A stretch of DNA of 64,000 bases, taken from NCBI GenBank assembly GCA_019186985.1, contig JABARQ010000024.1, positions 1-64,000 of the forward strand, given 5' to 3'. A program made the translations under genes and the position numbers. This stretch comes from Prosthecobacter sp. Its GTDB lineage: Bacteria; Verrucomicrobiota; Verrucomicrobiia; Verrucomicrobiales; Verrucomicrobiaceae. Under the pieces are notes generated by a model. It worked only from the letters and a program-made list of their open reading frames with translations, was not told the origin of the DNA and ran no database searches. Positions 1-9,345 of the stretch are shown one piece after another. How positions within the stretch are numbered: position 1 is the first letter of the stretch; each line of letters starts with the position of its first letter.

Positions 1-355
1 CGTAGAAGAGGAAGAGGCCGGGCAGGGTCATGAAGAGCACGAGCGCGGTGCTGGTCATCTGCCAGGCGTTGTGGCCGGGGCCGGGGCCTGCGATGTTGGA
101 CTTCCACTCCTTGTCGCCGTCCTTGCCCGCCTGGCCGTTGGTGACGTATTTTTCCAGGTCAAAGATCCGCTGTTCAAGGGTGGGGCCGGCGGGTTCGGCA
201 GGCGCAGGCGCAGCTGCGGGGGCCGGCGCGACTGCGGGGGCCGGCGTTGGGGCGGCGTCTTGGGAATAAGCCAGGGGCTCCAGAGTGAGTCCCCAGAATG
301 TTGCGGCAGCCACTGCGGCCGCCAGGCATCCACTCCATCTGTTTTTGGTCAGCAT
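1..355 (-). CDS. amt: ammonium transporter, N-terminal part (runs off the left edge)
   Basis: Only the first 118 codons are present; the gene continues beyond base 1. After a signal-like hydrophobic segment (residues about 9-27) comes an Ala/Pro-rich linker (APAPAVAPAPAAAPAPAEP), a short predicted coiled-coil stretch (TLEQRIFDLEKYVTNG), and then GPGHNAWQMTSTALVLFMTLPGLFLFY, given here in pieces: GHNAWQM followed by TSTALVLFMTLPGLFLFY. That last part is the typical first core membrane helix of the Amt/MEP/Rh ammonium channel family, which conducts ammonium/ammonia across the inner membrane. The long N-terminal extension before the first core helix is seen in some PVC and Bacteroidota Amt proteins. 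The expected partner, a P-II protein gene (glnK), would lie outside the window. Confidence 0.85.
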   Translation of the reverse strand, partial: MLTKNRWSGCLAAAVAAATFWGLTLEPLAYSQDAAPTPAPAVAPAPAAAPAPAEPAGPTLEQRIFDLEKYVTNGQAGKDGDKEWKSNIAGPGPGHNAWQMTSTALVLFMTLPGLFLFY

Positions 356-505
356 ATTGGTAGGTTGAGTTATGTTGATGTTTTCGGCGGCTACTGGAAC
401 CGGTCGAAACCATGCAAAGCAAAGTGCGTGCCAACCTTGCCACGGGGCTGCCAGGTGAATCCTGCGAGACGCCGCCGCCCTGCACTCAAGACCTCCAATT
501 TTTTG

Positions 506-1360
506 TTAAACCTTGCGCCAGAGCAGCGCCATGAAGAGGGGGAACTCCTTCCTCGCACGGTTCTCGGCCCTCGCCCTCGGCCCGGGCTGGCTCTCCTTGT
601 GCGAATGCCATTCCTCCATGCCGCCGAGCAGGAGCCCCGAGGCAAACGCCGGCCGTGTCAGCTCCTCCAGGCTGCGGTGGATGCTGACCGTGCTCTCGCT
701 GTCAGCCCGGCCCGGATGCATGACGATCGGGATGCTCAGGGTGCTGCTGTAGGCGTCAATGCGGCGGTACTGGATCTTGCGGTCCTCCTCAAAGCCCCAG
801 GCCGACTGGCGCGGGATGCGGAAGGCGGGATGGTTCAGCACCCACAGCATCCTGCCGCCCGGCTTCAGCACCGAAAGGGTCGCCGAACAAACTTTGTCGA
901 GATGCTCCAGGTTCTGCAGGCAGAGGATCGCGGAGATGCCGTCGAACTCCCCCAGGCCTCCAAGGCTGGCCGCATCGCGGTCGAGATAACGGATCGCCGT
1001 GCGTCCCTGGTAGGTCCGGGCCTTCTGGATGAGGGTGCGTGAGGCATCGATGCCGGTGACCCTTGCGCCGGACTCGGCCATGGCCCGGGAAAACACCCCC
1101 TGGCCGCAGCCGATGTCGAGCATCTGCTCGCCCCGAGCCGGCCTAAGCAGGTCCAGGGCGCGGGGGATGACAACTTCGCGATAAAGCTCGGAGCCACGTT
1201 CACCAATGATGCGGTCATACCAGTCGGCCGACTTTTCCCAGGAGGTGCCGCCCAGGCTGCGGTCACCGCCGGCGCCCTGCGCGCGTTCGTGCGGACGACC
1301 AAAGGCCTTCCGTCCGGAGGTTCGTGAGCCGACAGGTTTACGGGGGCGTTCGGGATTCAT
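506..1360 (-). CDS. class I SAM-dependent methyltransferase
   Basis: A 284-residue protein with the class I methyltransferase fold. Motif I is LDIGCGQGVFSRAMA (around residue 81), followed by the acidic loop VTGIDAS and the post-motif LKPGGRMLWVLNHPAFR. This resembles the UbiE/Methyltransf_11 group, so a small molecule is a likelier substrate than DNA, but the substrate cannot be read from sequence. The first 35 residues are Arg/Gly-rich and low in complexity, so the true start may be further in. It is divergent from the MMPL exporter gene, with about 130 bp between the starts. Confidence 0.75.
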   Translation of the reverse strand: MNPERPRKPVGSRTSGRKAFGRPHERAQGAGGDRSLGGTSWEKSADWYDRIIGERGSELYREVVIPRALDLLRPARGEQMLDIGCGQGVFSRAMAESGARVTGIDASRTLIQKARTYQGRTAIRYLDRDAASLGGLGEFDGISAILCLQNLEHLDKVCSATLSVLKPGGRMLWVLNHPAFRIPRQSAWGFEEDRKIQYRRIDAYSSTLSIPIVMHPGRADSESTVSIHRSLEELTRPAFASGLLLGGMEEWHSHKESQPGPRARAENRARKEFPLFMALLWRKV

Positions 1361-1492
1361 GCAGTGTACGCCAAAGGACGGCAGCCCGGTGAAAAATCAA
1401 ACCCGCATTCCGCCCCCGGCGGCCGACCGGCCCTCCTGCCGCCGCCTCCGCACTTGCCAGCCCGCCACTTCCCCGCCACCCGTCGGCTTTCC

Positions 1493-3886
1493 ATGAAGAA
1501 ACCCTGGCTTGCCCTCCTCGCCCTGCTGCCCGTCCTCGTCCTCGGTTTTTCACGGCTGCGCCTGGAGACCGACATCCTGGCGACGCTCCCCGGAGATGTG
1601 CCTGAAGTCCGCGCACTCAAACTGCTTCGGGACGGATTTTCCGGCGGCAGCGATCTGATCATCGCCCTTGAGGCGGAGGATGAGGCGGTTTCCGAAGATC
1701 TCACCGCAGCCATTGCAGAGGTCCTGGGCAAACGCACCGACCTGGTGAAGGAGGTGCGCTGGGGCCAGCCCATGGAATCTCAGGCACGATCCGGCGCCGC
1801 CCTGCTGGCCTGGTCCCTGGAAAACGCCGATCCAGGCAAGCTCCAGGAATTGCGCAGCCATCTTGAGGGCAGTGCCGTGAAGGCCCGCCTGCAACGCTCC
1901 CTGCAGGCCGTGTCCACCTCCCTGGATGCCGAAAAGATCCAGCGTTCCTCTTACGACCCCCTGGGTCTTCTCGACAGCCTCGACACATCGGCGGCAGGCG
2001 CCCTGGAAGGCTCGCTGTTCGGACTGGTTTCGGAAGATGGCGCGTTCCGCGTGCTGATGGTGACCCCTGCGGGCTCGGTGGGCAATTACAAGGCCGCAGG
2101 CACCTGGCTGGCGGAGATGAAAAAACTCGTCAACAGCATCGTGACGGACCGCCCGGGCAGCGTGCCCAGGCTGCGTTACACAGGCGAACCGGCCTTCCAG
2201 GCGGAAATCGGCGCAGGGATCGAAAAGGACATGTCCAGCACCATCGGCATGACCGAAGTGCTCATCGCCCTGCTGTTCTGGGTCATGTTCCGACGCCTGC
2301 GCCCCCTGCTCTGGATCCAGGGCCTGGTGATGCTCAGCATGGTGATCACGCTGGGACTTGGCGGACTGCTGGTCGGCAAGCTGAGCATCATGTCCCTGGG
2401 CTTCGCGGCCATCGTGCTCGGCATCATCGTGGACTATGCCGTCCTCATCATCCAGGAGGCAAGGCAGCATCCCTCCCTGCCGCCAGGGGAGCTGAGAAGG
2501 CTCGCCGCCCCTGGCATTGCAGCCGGGGCCTGCACCACGGCGGTGGTCTTCCTTTCCCTTCTTTTCAGCGGACTCCCCGGCATGGCCGAAATGGGGCTGC
2601 TTGTGGCCTTGGGCGTCGTCGTCGGCTTTCTCGTCATGGTCTTTTTCGCCCCCCGGCTCGCCGCAGGCAGGCAGTCCGGACAGCCAGTTTCCACGACCCC
2701 TGTCTGGCATTCCCATCCTGGGCTGGCCAGACTGGGAACCGCCCTCCTGCTGATCGCTTCAACGGCCGTTCTGACAACCCGGGGCCTGCCCGCCTTCCAC
2801 ACGGGGGCGGAAGCCCTGCGTCCGACAAAAAGCGAGGCCATGGACACCTTTGAATGGGTTCAGGAGCGGCTTGGCCGCGACAACGAATGCAGCCTCCCCG
2901 TCCTCATCACGGGGCCTGCAAATGAACTGAAGGCCCGTTCATCCGCCCTCGGCATCAGGCTCGACGCCGCCGTGTCCTCCGGCGCGCTGCTCCGCCATGC
3001 CCTTCCCACCATGCTGGTTGGCGATCCCAGGGCAAGGCTTGCCAACCGCACCTTCATCGACTGGCTTCAAAAGGAACAGCCCAGGCTGGAGAAGGAAATC
3101 GACGCCGCAGGTTTCACGGAAGCCGCCATGGGCCTGCTGCGGGGGATTTGCGAAGTCTGGAAGCCTGGTGGCTCCGAAGCCGCCGCAGCCAGCATCCTGA
3201 ACCGGATGATCGCGACCGGCGTCCGTGCCGAGGAGGCTGGCATGAAGAAGGGCGAGGGAGTCGTCCTGGCCTCGGTAAGCGTAGCTGGCAAACCCGGGCT
3301 GCCGGATCGTGAAAAACTGGCCGAGCTCCAGAAACTTCTGACACCGGAAACCGGAGCCTGGCTGGCGGGCTGGGAAACCCTCGGCGGAGCCCTTTCCACC
3401 CTGGTCCGCGAAGATCTTGAGCAGCAGATGCTTCCCATCATCGGACTGATCGTCCTCACCCTGTTCATCACCTTCAGACGCTGGCAGGACCTGGTGCTTT
3501 CCGTCCTGCTCCTGAGCATTGGCATGACCGCCCTGGCAGCCACCATGAGCCTCCTGGGGGTCGGCTGGAACCTCGCCAGCCTCGCCGCCATCCCCCTGCT
3601 GCTCGGCACGGGCATCGACTACGGCATTCACATCCTGCTGGCCCTGCAGCGCAGCCAGAACGACGTGAGGCTCGTGCAGGCAACCACGGGCAGGGCTGTC
3701 TTCTTTTCCGGCATGACCACGGTCATCGGCTTTTCCAGCCTGTTCTTTGCAGGCAACCGAGGCATCTCCAGCCTGGGCCTCGCCTGCTGCCTGGGCACGA
3801 TCTGGATCCTGATCATCGTCCTCTGGCTGCTTCCGCACTGGCGCAAATGGCTGGGCGGAAAGGGCTCGCTCAGGCAGCAGGAGTGA
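1493..3886 (+). CDS. MMPL/RND-superfamily exporter
   Basis: A 797-residue inner-membrane protein of the MMPL (RND) superfamily, exporters of lipids or hydrophobic compounds driven by the proton gradient. It has the duplicated layout of the family: an N-terminal helix (LALLALLPVLVLGF), a periplasmic domain of about 200 residues, a helix bundle (TEVLIALLFWVMF, VMLSMVITLGLGGLLVG, GFAAIVLGIIVDYAVLIIQ), a second periplasmic domain and a second bundle (IIGLIVLTLFITF, LLLGTGIDYGIHILLAL). The paired G(I/T)xxDY sequences in both bundles are the family signature. It most resembles the hopanoid-transporter-like HpnN branch. I chose the ATG at 1493; an open frame continues 43 codons upstream but is Pro/Arg-rich and precedes an obvious signal-anchor start. 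Confidence 0.85.
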   Translation: MKKPWLALLALLPVLVLGFSRLRLETDILATLPGDVPEVRALKLLRDGFSGGSDLIIALEAEDEAVSEDLTAAIAEVLGKRTDLVKEVRWGQPMESQARSGAALLAWSLENADPGKLQELRSHLEGSAVKARLQRSLQAVSTSLDAEKIQRSSYDPLGLLDSLDTSAAGALEGSLFGLVSEDGAFRVLMVTPAGSVGNYKAAGTWLAEMKKLVNSIVTDRPGSVPRLRYTGEPAFQAEIGAGIEKDMSSTIGMTEVLIALLFWVMFRRLRPLLWIQGLVMLSMVITLGLGGLLVGKLSIMSLGFAAIVLGIIVDYAVLIIQEARQHPSLPPGELRRLAAPGIAAGACTTAVVFLSLLFSGLPGMAEMGLLVALGVVVGFLVMVFFAPRLAAGRQSGQPVSTTPVWHSHPGLARLGTALLLIASTAVLTTRGLPAFHTGAEALRPTKSEAMDTFEWVQERLGRDNECSLPVLITGPANELKARSSALGIRLDAAVSSGALLRHALPTMLVGDPRARLANRTFIDWLQKEQPRLEKEIDAAGFTEAAMGLLRGICEVWKPGGSEAAAASILNRMIATGVRAEEAGMKKGEGVVLASVSVAGKPGLPDREKLAELQKLLTPETGAWLAGWETLGGALSTLVREDLEQQMLPIIGLIVLTLFITFRRWQDLVLSVLLLSIGMTALAATMSLLGVGWNLASLAAIPLLLGTGIDYGIHILLALQRSQNDVRLVQATTGRAVFFSGMTTVIGFSSLFFAGNRGISSLGLACCLGTIWILIIVLWLLPHWRKWLGGKGSLRQQE

Positions 3887-3890
3887 TCCG

Positions 3891-4997
3891 TCACCTTGAA
3901 GGTGCCAGGGTCATCGGAGCTGGGGGCAGGCCGGGCACATTGGGGGTGATCGGCCTCAGGCCCGGCTGCACAGGTCGGCGTGTCGGCACCGGAAGGGCTA
4001 CCGGGGCCTTTTTCCTGCCTTCGGCTTCATTGACGGGACCGCGCTCATGATGTTGAGCGGGTTTGACATCCACAAGCTCCCCTCTAGGCGCGGAAGCCTC
4101 CACCGAAGGTTTTGCATGCGCCGTCCGGCTCTGCCCGGAGCCAGGCACCGCCTCCACCTTCTGATTCAGCTCGGGTTCATAATAAACGGTCGTCCCTGGG
4201 GCCGTCGGTGGCTTTGGACCGGCCTTGCCTCTCCCCAGTCCAAGGAATCCAAAGGGACGCGACGCTTTCCGGGACTCGGCAACATCCGCAGCTCCTGGTT
4301 CTCCAGAAGACGGGGGAGCCTGCTGAGCAGGCGCGGAGGCTGCCACACCGGTCACCCCGGATGGCTCAGGTTCTTGAACGGGGGCGTCAGGAACAGGCGG
4401 CGCGTCGACCGGCCTGAGCGCCACAAGATCGGCATTCTGCCGCACCTCCACCTGCGTGCCATGCGGAATGGCATGAAAAATCCGTTCCGCCATCTTGGAC
4501 GGCAGGCGGATGCATCCGTGCGATGCCGGATAGCCGGGCAGATAGCCCTGATGCAGGCCGATCGGGCCGTTGAATCTCATGAAGTAACGCATTTCCGCCC
4601 CAACAAACTTTGTACCAGCCGGCGGTTTGTCCTTCCTCACGTCCACGTCCTCCACGACGACAAGCCCGGATTCGTCCACAAAGGCGCCATACCAGGATGA
4701 ACGATGATCCTCGTCCTTCTCGGTCACCTTGAAGCTGCCAGGACGGGTGTCATACCCTTCTCTCCCGGAAGAAATGGGAGACAAGCCCACCAGATCACCG
4801 CCCTTCACGACACCGATGTGCTGCTCGTCCAGGCTGATGACCAGCTTTGCCGGCCCCTTGGGATGAACTTCCTTCCAGTAAGTGCCGTCATCCACCACCT
4901 CCTCCTTCTCTGGCCTGCTCGCGCATTGACACAAAACCATGCCAACGGCCAGCAGGGAACCGAAGCGGATTGTCCGGAGGATGAGCGGGTGAATCAT
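3891..4997 (-). CDS. L,D-transpeptidase (YkuD) lipoprotein with proline-rich tail
   Basis: A 368-residue envelope enzyme. The start at 4997 gives a lipoprotein-like signal (IRFGSLLAVGMVLCQC). Residues about 50-190 form a YkuD domain that cross-links or anchors peptidoglycan; the catalytic motif is seen as GLHQGYLPGYPASHGCIRL, with His and Cys of HX(n)SHGCxR. The C-terminal half is Pro/Ala-rich and of low complexity, probably a disordered wall-spanning region. The gene is tail to tail with the MMPL gene, with only 4 bp between the stops. The open frame extends 40 codons further upstream, but that part lacks signal-peptide character. Confidence 0.82.
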   Translation of the reverse strand: MIHPLILRTIRFGSLLAVGMVLCQCASRPEKEEVVDDGTYWKEVHPKGPAKLVISLDEQHIGVVKGGDLVGLSPISSGREGYDTRPGSFKVTEKDEDHRSSWYGAFVDESGLVVVEDVDVRKDKPPAGTKFVGAEMRYFMRFNGPIGLHQGYLPGYPASHGCIRLPSKMAERIFHAIPHGTQVEVRQNADLVALRPVDAPPVPDAPVQEPEPSGVTGVAASAPAQQAPPSSGEPGAADVAESRKASRPFGFLGLGRGKAGPKPPTAPGTTVYYEPELNQKVEAVPGSGQSRTAHAKPSVEASAPRGELVDVKPAQHHERGPVNEAEGRKKAPVALPVPTRRPVQPGLRPITPNVPGLPPAPMTLAPSR

Positions 4998-5117
4998 GAT
5001 GGAATAACGACAAAAAACAAAGCGTGAGCGAGGCGGCTCGTCGAGATGCAATTTCAGGACAATCATGATGATCCGGGCAAGATCAGAGCTTCGGCTGGCG
5101 GTTTTGCAAAGGTTCAC

Positions 5118-5147
5118 GAAAAAAAATCCCCCGGTCGCCCGGGGGAT
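5118..5147 (-). terminator. rho-independent terminator for the RRM gene
   Basis: On the minus strand a 9-bp GC-rich stem (ATCCCCCGG pairing with CCGGGGGAT, 4-nt loop, 5126-5147) is followed directly by a run of eight T. It lies 25 bp past the stop of the RRM gene and ahead of the L,D-transpeptidase gene, so it separates two same-strand transcription units. Confidence 0.85.
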
Positions 5148-5171
5148 TCCACACGCTCTCTAAGTCGAAGT

Positions 5172-5777
5172 TCAGGCGGCCACGGACTGTTCCTGGCTGT
5201 CCTCGTCCGAGGATGAATCCGAGCCCTGGGAGCTTCCAATCGGCTTGGCTCCGCTGAGCTGCAGAGGCCGGCCCATGAAGTCCTTGCCGTGAAGCTCAGC
5301 CACGGCGCGCCGGGCTTCATCCACAGACCCCATCGTCACGAAAGCAAACCCTTTGGAACGCTGGGTGCGGTTGTTCACCACAACTTCGGCGTTACGAACG
5401 CTGCCGACACCGTTGAAGAGTTCGAAAAGATCACTCTCGGAGGCGTCATAGGACAGGTTGCCGACATAAAGCCGTTCCGTGGCGATTTCAGAGGGAGACG
5501 GCGGAGAAGAGGCCTCTCGGCGGGGCTTGGGATCGCGTTGCGGACGGCTCTGCCCGGGCTTTCCGGAACTTGAGGGAAAGGAACTCGTGCGGGAAGCCAC
5601 CTGGGGAAGCTCCGAAGGCTTGCCAAGGAGGCCGAAACTGATGACGCTGAGGAACTTCTGAAAGCCGGTCTGCCGGACTTCACCGCCACGTGGGGTCGAA
5701 GAGCGGAAGGTTTTGCCGCCATTGGTGCGAGGACGACGGCGGCGACGGTTTCCTTGCTTGGATGAGTTGTCTGACAT
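5172..5777 (-). CDS. RRM-domain RNA-binding protein
   Basis: A 201-residue protein with a basic, Ser/Pro/Arg-rich N-terminal half and one C-terminal RNA-recognition motif (about residues 100-180). RNP2 is LYVGNL and RNP1 is SKGFAFVTM, both with the aromatic residues that stack on RNA bases. Single-RRM proteins of this kind (Rbp type) are common in cyanobacteria and the PVC group and are often linked to cold or stress, but the target RNA is unknown. The tail is acidic (SSDEDSQEQ). It has its own terminator and a long untranslated upstream stretch, consistent with a leader-regulated single gene. Confidence 0.85.
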   Translation of the reverse strand: MSDNSSKQGNRRRRRPRTNGGKTFRSSTPRGGEVRQTGFQKFLSVISFGLLGKPSELPQVASRTSSFPSSSGKPGQSRPQRDPKPRREASSPPSPSEIATERLYVGNLSYDASESDLFELFNGVGSVRNAEVVVNNRTQRSKGFAFVTMGSVDEARRAVAELHGKDFMGRPLQLSGAKPIGSSQGSDSSSDEDSQEQSVAA

Positions 5778-6237
5778 GGGTCTTGGTTTCTGGGGCTGGG
5801 GTGCTGTTTGTTAGGGACACACCGCTCCAGCAGGCTGAAACATGGGCACGCCCAGGCGGCTTGCCCGGTGCGCAGAGGCTGACAGAGCCCGCCCGGAGCC
5901 GCCCTTGCGGCTCCATCAAACCTTGGAGGGTGTGGTGGCAAACATCCGGGCTGAGCACGATGGAATCCTCGGGCCGAGGCCAAAATTTGGCCGGGCACAG
6001 CCTCCCTGGCGAGATCATCGCCGGTCCATTGATAGCAGCTGGCGCGTTCAGAGAACTGGAAAGGCGCATTTTGCAGTGGTTTACGGGCTGTGGATACCGA
6101 GCACAGGCTCGGATGGGTTGCTTCGTGAGGCTAACCGCCGGGAAACCCATGGTCAACCGTTCATTTGCACGCCGCCTGATGACCCAGACAGAGACCCAGG
6201 TAAAAATGCCCCAGAAAACACAGGAGCCCAACCTCGA
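5778..6237. other. 460-bp stretch without a convincing gene
   Basis: It lies between the RRM gene start and the stop of the sugar-transferase gene. Several open frames cross it on both strands, but none has a recognisable domain, a lipobox or codon use like its neighbours. It presumably contains the promoter and leader of the RRM gene. I see no strong hairpin with a T-run for the sugar-transferase gene. Confidence 0.5.
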
Positions 6238-7740
6238 TCAATAAGCGTTATTCCTATTAAAAAAGGTAAGGAACATGATTTGAATATCGAGCATCAAGCT
6301 CCAGTTTTCAAGATACCACAAGTCACACTTGATCCGTTCGGCAAGGTCGGTGTCCCCACGCAACCCCTTGACCTGAGCCCAGCCAGTCATTCCAGGCTTG
6401 GCGGCATGCCGGGCGTTGTAGTGAGGAACCTGATGCTTGAAGCCTGAAATCAACTCGGGCCGCTCAGGACGAGGCCCGACCAGGCTCATCTCACCTTTCA
6501 AGACATTCCAGAACTGCGGAATTTCATCAATGTTCCACCGACGCATGAAGGCCCCCACCCGGAGACGGCGGGGATCATCCTGAGTACACCATTGAGCCCC
6601 GGACTTCTCGGCATTCAACTTCATCGAGCGGATCTTGATGATGTCGAAGGACACGCCGTTCATTCCCCAACGGCGCTGCCGGTAGAACACCGGCCCGGGT
6701 GATTCCAGATAAACCAGGGTTCCAAAGATGGCCATCAGCGGCACACTGATCACCAACCCCACAAGCGCCCCCACGATGTCGAGCCCCCTCTTGGCCAGCA
6801 CGTTCAAGGTACTGTCCAGAGGCAGGCGGTTGACACCCAGGACCGGCATTCCGGCGATGGTCTCCAGTGATAGCCCCGATACAAAGATGCGGAAAACCGA
6901 CGGGGCGAGCTTGAACTGGATCATCTCGCGCTCACAGAGGTTGGCGAGTTCAATCAACTGCTCCCGCGGCAGGTCGGCCACAATGATCATGTCCACCTCG
7001 TGCCTGGCAATAACCCGTTGAATGTCTTCTAGATAGCCCACAAACGGAACTCCGTCCGGCGGTTGATTTTGATCCCGCCAGCCCGAGGCGTCCACCCATC
7101 CCACCAAGTTGAAGGCATGGGCACGGTCTTCACTCAAAGTCTGCCAAAGCCGCCGGGCATCCTCGTTCCACCCGACAAAAAGCGTTCGCTGCTGCAAGGA
7201 CTCAATCCTTCCCTTGGAATGCAGAAAACTGTCGAAAAACCAACGCCAGCCCAGAAGAAACAGCAGGGCGCAGGCACCATTCAAAGCCACATAGACGCGT
7301 GAAATCGAAGGCTGGAGCTTCAACGCCAGGGTGAATGAAAGGAAGCCGAGGGTCCAGATCAGAACCGCACGGGCGATCCGGGAGGCGATCCAGCGGCTCC
7401 TTAGCAAGGTGCTGCGGTGATAAATTCCCTGCCAGCCGAGGGCCAGAAGCAATGAAAGCGTCCCTAGCGCCATGTGACCGGCATACTGACGCAACTCCAC
7501 ATTCATCCAGTTGCCATAGTCGCGCATGAACGACTGAAAACGCAGCCAATAAGCCAGGTGCTCGGCTGCCACCACCATGATCAAATCCCCCAGAATGGAC
7601 ACCAATACCCATAAATGAGGAGACGGCTCCTGCTTCAGGCGCAGAGCCCTCCTCGCCTCAAGCCGATCAAGCAGACCGCCGGTCACTGGCCCAGGAGTGC
7701 CAATGAGTAAGCGGTCGGAATTGGATTCGCGAGCAGGCAT
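6238..7740 (-). CDS. undecaprenyl-phosphate sugar phosphotransferase (WcaJ/WbaP type)
   Basis: A 500-residue inner-membrane enzyme that starts exopolysaccharide or O-antigen repeat-unit synthesis by moving a sugar-1-phosphate onto undecaprenyl phosphate. About four N-terminal helices are followed by a CoA_binding_3/NAD-like domain ([17 protein letters not shown], about residues 190-310) and a C-terminal Bac_transf catalytic domain (from [18 protein letters not shown]). Catalytic-domain landmarks are [13 protein letters not shown], the DE pair in [25 protein letters not shown], and [14 protein letters not shown]. The start at 7740 begins the predicted cytosolic tail; an upstream frame reads through AT-rich non-coding DNA. 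A perfect 12-bp inverted repeat sits 10 bp before this start. Confidence 0.9.
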   Translation of the reverse strand: MPARESNSDRLLIGTPGPVTGGLLDRLEARRALRLKQEPSPHLWVLVSILGDLIMVVAAEHLAYWLRFQSFMRDYGNWMNVELRQYAGHMALGTLSLLLALGWQGIYHRSTLLRSRWIASRIARAVLIWTLGFLSFTLALKLQPSISRVYVALNGACALLFLLGWRWFFDSFLHSKGRIESLQQRTLFVGWNEDARRLWQTLSEDRAHAFNLVGWVDASGWRDQNQPPDGVPFVGYLEDIQRVIARHEVDMIIVADLPREQLIELANLCEREMIQFKLAPSVFRIFVSGLSLETIAGMPVLGVNRLPLDSTLNVLAKRGLDIVGALVGLVISVPLMAIFGTLVYLESPGPVFYRQRRWGMNGVSFDIIKIRSMKLNAEKSGAQWCTQDDPRRLRVGAFMRRWNIDEIPQFWNVLKGEMSLVGPRPERPELISGFKHQVPHYNARHAAKPGMTGWAQVKGLRGDTDLAERIKCDLWYLENWSLMLDIQIMFLTFFNRNNAY

Positions 7741-7750
7741 AAAATCAGAT

Positions 7751-7780
7751 AAACAACAATAACAGTAATTATTGTTGTTT
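7751..7780. repeat. perfect 12-bp AT-rich inverted repeat before the sugar-transferase gene
   Basis: Arms AAACAACAATAA (7751-7762) and TTATTGTTGTTT (7769-7780) are exactly complementary around a 6-nt spacer. The element is 10 bp upstream of the ATG at 7740, in the 257-bp divergent gap to the lipoprotein gene. It could be a repressor operator, or an mRNA hairpin that controls translation initiation. No T-run supports a terminator. Confidence 0.75.
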
Positions 7781-7997
7781 TCAATGATTATCAACAACCA
7801 AAACCACTTCGGCTTGTCTGCAAACTTCACTGTTACCATCTTGATGGCACCCACTACCAGCACGACGCACCTCGTCTGGCTTCCTTCTCGGTTTGCTCCT
7901 GCCTTTGCCCGCCCAGTGAGGTCAAAGCTGTTTTTTAACAGCCCGGCACTTTGATTTTGACATCCCAAAGCTGATTGGACATGCTCTCTGCGCTTTT

Positions 7998-8681
7998 ATG
8001 AAAAAATACTTCGCTTTAGCGATTCTTCCCATCCTCGCGTCCTGCTCCTCCACTTCCTCCAAGTTGAAGCTTTCCGACATCTCCGAGCGCCCCTCGCAGG
8101 ATGCCGCCAACTACGCTGAGACGAATCTCAACAAGGGCATGAAGTATCCAACGCGTGTGGTTGACCAGAGCGCCACCTCCTCGCTGGACGTCACCGAAGA
8201 CTCGGCCGGCCTTGTCAGCGGCTTCGGCACCCGTCAGGTCCGCAACTACTCCAACATCGGACTCCGCTCCCTTACCCGTGGCAACAACATCGTCCGCAAG
8301 GAAGGCACCCGTTATGCTGAAACCGTCTATGATTTCAATGACAAGGGAACGGACATCATCCATGACGAAAGCCTTGCCTACTCGGGCTTCGTCCACAATG
8401 GTTACGAGCGCACCATGAAAGCCGGCGGAACCGTCGTCTGCGGTGTCATGTCCACCTACTCCAACACCATGGAAAGCGCCACCCGCGGCCTTTTCGGAGG
8501 ACTCCTCCGCTGCGTGGTACGCGACACCAAGCCCTACATGGTGGGCAGCCTCAATGACAAGATCGTCGACAACACCATGCCCGGCGCAGGCTGGCGCAAA
8601 CAGCTTCCCGACCTTTCCGGCTACGAGCCTGTTCCCGCAGCCACCAGCGGCAAGGGTGTGGTTTACACCTCCTCCAAATAA
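7998..8681 (+). CDS. lipoprotein of unknown function
   Basis: A 227-residue secreted protein with a clear lipobox (ILPILASC, Cys at residue 16), so it should be lipid-anchored. The rest has no domain I recognise. It is rich in Ser/Thr/Asn and has a Gly-rich segment around residues 140-175 (KAGGTVVCGVMSTYSNTME, then RGLFGGLLRC). It is divergent from the sugar-transferase gene and followed by a strong terminator, so it appears to be a single-gene unit. A role in the envelope is likely; nothing more can be said. Confidence 0.75.
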   Translation: MKKYFALAILPILASCSSTSSKLKLSDISERPSQDAANYAETNLNKGMKYPTRVVDQSATSSLDVTEDSAGLVSGFGTRQVRNYSNIGLRSLTRGNNIVRKEGTRYAETVYDFNDKGTDIIHDESLAYSGFVHNGYERTMKAGGTVVCGVMSTYSNTMESATRGLFGGLLRCVVRDTKPYMVGSLNDKIVDNTMPGAGWRKQLPDLSGYEPVPAATSGKGVVYTSSK

Positions 8682-8710
8682 GTCGGCAGAGAGCTTTAAT
8701 CTCCTTTCTG

Positions 8711-8742
8711 AAGGCGGTCCCAACGGGACCGCCTTCTTTGTT
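8711..8742 (+). terminator. rho-independent terminator after the lipoprotein gene
   Basis: A perfect 11-bp stem (AAGGCGGTCCC / GGGACCGCCTT) with a 3-nt loop, followed by CTTTGTTT. It begins 29 bp past the lipoprotein stop and abuts the convergent maf gene, so it may end transcripts from both sides. Confidence 0.85.
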
Positions 8743-9344
8743 TACCATCCTCTGTCCAGATGACTCCGCAAAAGCGGGGTCAAAACCTCCATGGGCAGCC
8801 CCATGATGTTTGTCCATGAACCTTCATGGCCTTCAATGATCATCTCTCCATGCTCCTGGATTCCATAGGCCCCCGCCTTGTCGAAGGGGTTCACCAGGGC
8901 ATGATACGCCTGGATCTGTTCGTCGCTGAGTTCCTTGAACCGCACCTTCGACAGCACATGCAGCCCCCTGCCCTGCCGTCCGCCCTCCCAGGCAACATGA
9001 ACACCCGTGCAGACATGATGAACCCTTCCCGACAACTGCCTCAGCATGGCCTGGGCCTCCTCCGGCGTTTCCGGCTTTCCCAACGGCCGACCGTTGAGAT
9101 AAACCAGCGTGTCGGCCCCGACCACCACGGACTCCGGCCTTTGAACCGCAGCCGCCATGGCCTTCCTCCGTGCATTCAGTTCCGTCAGTTCACCAGGCTC
9201 CATTCCCGCCTCATGCACCTCGTCCACCTCCGGGGACAGCACCTCAAATTCAAAGCCTGCCTCACGCAGGAGTTCAATCCGCCTGGGGGATCTTGACGCC
9301 AGCACCAGCGGTGCAGACTTGCCGCATTGCTCCTGGTTCATCAT
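8742..9344 (-). CDS. maf: Maf-family nucleoside triphosphate pyrophosphatase
   Basis: A 200-residue protein of the Maf/HAM1-like fold that hydrolyses non-canonical or pyrimidine NTPs (dTTP/UTP in the YhdE branch) to monophosphates. The N-terminal signature LASRSPRR, the E-x-L-R region, and VVGADTLVYLNGRPLGKP with the catalytic Asp are all present; the C-terminal GAYGIQEHGEMIIEGHEGSWTNIMGLP is also typical. Its start is 1 bp past the stop of a small lipoprotein gene, so the two are probably co-transcribed. Confidence 0.9.
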   Translation of the reverse strand: MMNQEQCGKSAPLVLASRSPRRIELLREAGFEFEVLSPEVDEVHEAGMEPGELTELNARRKAMAAAVQRPESVVVGADTLVYLNGRPLGKPETPEEAQAMLRQLSGRVHHVCTGVHVAWEGGRQGRGLHVLSKVRFKELSDEQIQAYHALVNPFDKAGAYGIQEHGEMIIEGHEGSWTNIMGLPMEVLTPLLRSHLDRGW

Positions 9345-9345
9345 G

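Noticed and set aside
71..1042. A 323-codon plus-strand open frame across the Amt and methyltransferase genes
   Set aside because: It is antisense to two recognisable genes and their intergenic region, and its composition is Arg/Gly-rich without motifs.
1550..2716. A 388-codon minus-strand open frame within the MMPL gene
   Set aside because: Shadow of a membrane transporter; rich in Gln/His/Asp with no membrane or domain pattern.
5842..6447. A 201-codon plus-strand open frame in the gap before the sugar-transferase gene
   Set aside because: It runs into the antisense of a conserved catalytic domain, and no domain or start signal supports it.
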